NCBI GenBank assembly: GCA_031261015.1
Contig: JAISKG010000036.1
Location: forward strand, 1-8,080
DNA from: Dysgonamonadaceae bacterium
GTDB taxonomy: Bacteria > Bacteroidota > Bacteroidia > Bacteroidales > Azobacteroidaceae
DNA: 8,080 bases
Direction of reading: 5' to 3'
In this document: piece by piece, positions 5,971 through 8,080 of the stretch
Numbering within the stretch: position 1 is the stretch's first letter
Layout of the letters: every line of letters begins with the position of its first letter
Made by a program: the position numbers and the translations under genes
Notes under the pieces: model-generated
Told to the model about the DNA's origin: nothing
The model's input: the letters and a program-made list of their open reading frames with translations, nothing else
Database searches by the model: none

Positions 5971-6992
5971 TGATGGAGAATTTATTTGTATATTTAGAAA
6001 TAGAAAACGGCAAAGTAGAAGACGTTAGCCTCGAACTGCTCACGAAAGGCCGTTCGTTGGCCAACCAACTGCAATGTCGCTTGGAAGCCGTTGCAATCGG
6101 AAATCAATTGGATCAAATCGGCGAACAGGTATTTCCTTATGGAGTAGATGTTTTGCATCTATTTGATGATGCGCGTTTGTATCCTTACACTTCGCTGCCG
6201 CACACTTCGATTTTGGTTAATTTGTTTAAAGAAGAAAAACCGCAAATCGCCTTAATGGGCGCCACGAGCATCGGCCGTGATTTAGGCCCACGTGTTTCTT
6301 CGGCCTTGTTCAGCGGATTAACTGCCGACTGTACTTCGCTCGAAATCGGCGATCACGAAGAAAAGAAAGACAATAAAACTTATACGAATTTGTTGTATCA
6401 AATTCGTCCGGCTTTCGGAGGAAATATTGTCGCTACAATTGTGAATCCCGAAAATCGCCCGCAAATGGCGACGGTTCGTGAAGGCGTGATGAAAAAAGAA
6501 ATTTACAACGCCGGTCACAAAGGCGAAACGATTCAACATGAAGTAAAAAAATACGTTTCGGATACGGATTTCGTTGTCAGCGTGATCGAACGGCACATCG
6601 AATCGTCGAAAGTGAATATCAAGGGCGCGCCGATCATTGTGTCGGGCGGCTACGGTATGGGATCTAAGGAGGGATTCGATCTGTTGCACGATTTGGCGAA
6701 TACGATCGGAGCCGAAGTAGGAGCATCCCGCGCCGCTGTGGATGCCGGCTATTGTGAACACGAACGGCAGATCGGGCAAACCGGAGTGACGGTTCGTCCC
6801 AAGCTCTACATTGCTTGCGGTATTTCGGGTCAAATCCAGCACATTGCCGGCATGCAGGAATCGTCGATCATCATTGCGATCAACAACGATCCGAATGCGC
6901 CGATCAATACGATTGCCGATTACGTGATTACGGGCGATGTGGAAACGGTTATTCCGAAGATGATTAAGTATTATAAAAAGAATAGTAAATAA
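5970..6992 (+). CDS. etfA: Electron transfer flavoprotein alpha subunit (EtfA/FixB family)
   Basis: This 340-residue protein is the FAD-bearing partner of EtfB. The N-terminal ETF domain spans roughly residues 1-200, with GATSIGRDLGPRVSSAL (97-113) and LTADCT (117-122). The C-terminal FAD domain has all the hallmark motifs: GASRAAVDAGY (251-261), QIGQTGVTVRPKLYIACG (267-284), SGQIQHIAGM (286-295, including His291) and AINNDPNAPI (303-312). The length is normal for the family. Two consecutive ATGs lie at 5970 and 5973; the first overlaps the etfB stop (TAATG), so either works through translational coupling. The acyl-CoA dehydrogenase gene follows after 7 bp, which implies one transcript. No frameshift or missing motif is seen. 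Confidence 0.95.
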   Translation: MMENLFVYLEIENGKVEDVSLELLTKGRSLANQLQCRLEAVAIGNQLDQIGEQVFPYGVDVLHLFDDARLYPYTSLPHTSILVNLFKEEKPQIALMGATSIGRDLGPRVSSALFSGLTADCTSLEIGDHEEKKDNKTYTNLLYQIRPAFGGNIVATIVNPENRPQMATVREGVMKKEIYNAGHKGETIQHEVKKYVSDTDFVVSVIERHIESSKVNIKGAPIIVSGGYGMGSKEGFDLLHDLANTIGAEVGASRAAVDAGYCEHERQIGQTGVTVRPKLYIACGISGQIQHIAGMQESSIIIAINNDPNAPINTIADYVITGDVETVIPKMIKYYKKNSK

Positions 6993-6999
6993 AATCAAT

Positions 7000-8080
7000 A
7001 TGTCAAATTTTTATTTAGATAACCCGTCGTTGAAACACCACTTGCATCATCCGTTGATGCGCAGGATCGTGGAACTGAAAGAACGCAATTTCACCGATGC
7101 GGAAAAATTCGATTACGCCCCCGTGGATTTTGAAGATACCATGGACAGTTACGATAAAGTGATGGAAATCGCCGGCGAAGTGATCGGCGAAGTCGTTGCT
7201 CCCAACGCGGAAGAAGTGGATGCACAAGGCCCGAAAGTCGTTAACAATCGCGTAGCTTACGCTCCGGGAACGGCTGAAAACCTGAAAGCTACGACCCAAG
7301 CCGGATTGATGGGACTTTCGATGCCTCGCCGCTACAACGGACTGAATTTCCCGATGGTCGCTTTCATCATGGCTTCGGACATGGCTGCCCGCGCCGATGC
7401 CGGTTTTTGCAACCTCTGGGCTTTGCAAGACTGCGCAGAAACTTTATACGAGTTCGGCGACGAAGCGCAACGGCAGAAATTTCTCCCGGAGGTGTGCGCC
7501 GGCGCTACCATGTCGATGGACTTGACCGAACCCGACGCCGGTTCGGATTTGCAAGCCGTGATGTTGAAAGCCTCTTACGACGAAGCCAACGATTGCTGGC
7601 GGCTGAACGGGGTTAAACGCTTTATTACCAACGGCGACTCCGATATTCATTTAGTTTTGGCACGCTCCGAAGAAGGCACCAAAGATGGTCGCGGCCTCTC
7701 TATGTTTATCTACGACAAACGCGACGGCGGAGTGAACGTGCGCCGTATCGAAAACAAAATGGGTATCAAAGGTTCGCCTACGTGCGAATTGACTTACAAA
7801 AATGCGAAAGCGCAATTGTGCGGCTCCCGCAAACTGGGTTTGATCAAATACGTGATGTCGTTGATGAACGGTGCGCGCTTGGGCATCATGGCTCAGGCAA
7901 CCGGCTTATCGGAAGCAGCTTACCGCGAAGCTTTAGCCTACGCCAAAGATCGCCGGCAATTCGGCAAAGCCATTATCGAATTTCCCGCCGTTTACGAGAT
8001 GATCGCCAACATCAAAGCCAAATTGGACGGTTCGCGCGCCATTCTTTACGAAACCGCTCGCTTCGTCGATATGTATAAAA
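7000..8080 (+). CDS. Acyl-CoA dehydrogenase, N-terminal part (3' end outside window)
   Basis: The frame starts at ATG 7000, 7 bp after etfA, and stays open for 360 codons to the window edge. It is an FAD-dependent acyl-CoA dehydrogenase that makes or reduces a trans-2-enoyl-CoA, exchanging electrons with ETF. Family signatures are clear: MDLTEPDAGSDL (173-184, flavin and substrate contact), RFITNGD (207-213), ENKMGIKGSPTCEL (251-264) and AYAKDRRQFGKAI (313-325). The N-terminus (1-50) is longer than in short-chain dehydrogenases, and the RRQFGK signature comes at ~320 rather than ~250, so this is probably the larger class of about 560-600 residues with an extra C-terminal domain. The catalytic Glu lies beyond the window. 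Placement after etfBA suggests it is the dedicated ETF partner; substrate chain length is not readable here. Confidence 0.93.
   Translation, partial: MSNFYLDNPSLKHHLHHPLMRRIVELKERNFTDAEKFDYAPVDFEDTMDSYDKVMEIAGEVIGEVVAPNAEEVDAQGPKVVNNRVAYAPGTAENLKATTQAGLMGLSMPRRYNGLNFPMVAFIMASDMAARADAGFCNLWALQDCAETLYEFGDEAQRQKFLPEVCAGATMSMDLTEPDAGSDLQAVMLKASYDEANDCWRLNGVKRFITNGDSDIHLVLARSEEGTKDGRGLSMFIYDKRDGGVNVRRIENKMGIKGSPTCELTYKNAKAQLCGSRKLGLIKYVMSLMNGARLGIMAQATGLSEAAYREALAYAKDRRQFGKAIIEFPAVYEMIANIKAKLDGSRAILYETARFVDMYK

Noticed and set aside
5332..7650. Minus-strand ORFs opposite etfB, etfA and the dehydrogenase, and short plus-strand ORFs at 7407-7616 and 7782-8078
   Set aside because: They are out-of-frame shadows; the true frame of the dehydrogenase is open from 7000 to the window end.
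1..8080. CRISPR array, tRNA/rRNA genes, insertion sequence or phage genes
   Set aside because: No regularly spaced repeats, RNA gene signatures, transposase/integrase motifs or terminal inverted repeats were seen.

Overview
The window reads as a piece of an anaerobic Bacteroidota (most likely Bacteroidales) chromosome. Four things point there: several promoters match the phylum's TAnnTTTG -7 element; Shine-Dalgarno sites are weak or absent; the left-edge protein is a repetitive beta-rich surface protein of a type common in Bacteroidales; and the secreted alpha-amylase ends in what looks like a type IX secretion (T9SS) sorting domain. No rRNA, tRNA, CRISPR array, transposase or integrase is visible.

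Layout, left to right. (1) 1-287 is the 3' end of a large repetitive surface protein. (2) 288-394 is a short spacer with a 9-bp direct repeat. (3) 395-619 is a short lipoprotein-like ORF whose tail runs antisense into the next gene; it is probably a remnant. (4) 560-1525 (-) is a Gfo/Idh/MocA oxidoreductase. (5) 1652-2207 (+) is a small, AT-rich toxin-antitoxin-like pair: a 53-residue putative antitoxin overlapping a PIN-domain (VapC-like) toxin. (6) 2204-4777 (-) is a large exported GH13 alpha-amylase with a CBM26-like starch-binding module and a C-terminal sorting-like domain. (7) 4811-5097 is a divergent, AT-rich promoter region. (8) 5098-8080 (+) is an etfB-etfA-acyl-CoA dehydrogenase operon, the last gene running off the right edge.

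Functionally there are two coherent units. The amylase would break down extracellular starch, although no Sus-type partner genes lie beside it. The etfBA-acd operon encodes an electron-transferring flavoprotein and its acyl-CoA dehydrogenase partner, an arrangement linked in anaerobic Bacteroidales to short-chain acyl-CoA (butyryl-CoA type) metabolism and possibly to flavin-based electron bifurcation. The toxin-antitoxin pair sits between two leftward genes and looks like an insertion.

I did not find a convincing new multi-gene system. The items most worth a second look are the very short antitoxin, the toxin/amylase stop-codon overlap, the amylase's architecture and long insert, and the electron-bifurcation question for the ETF pair.
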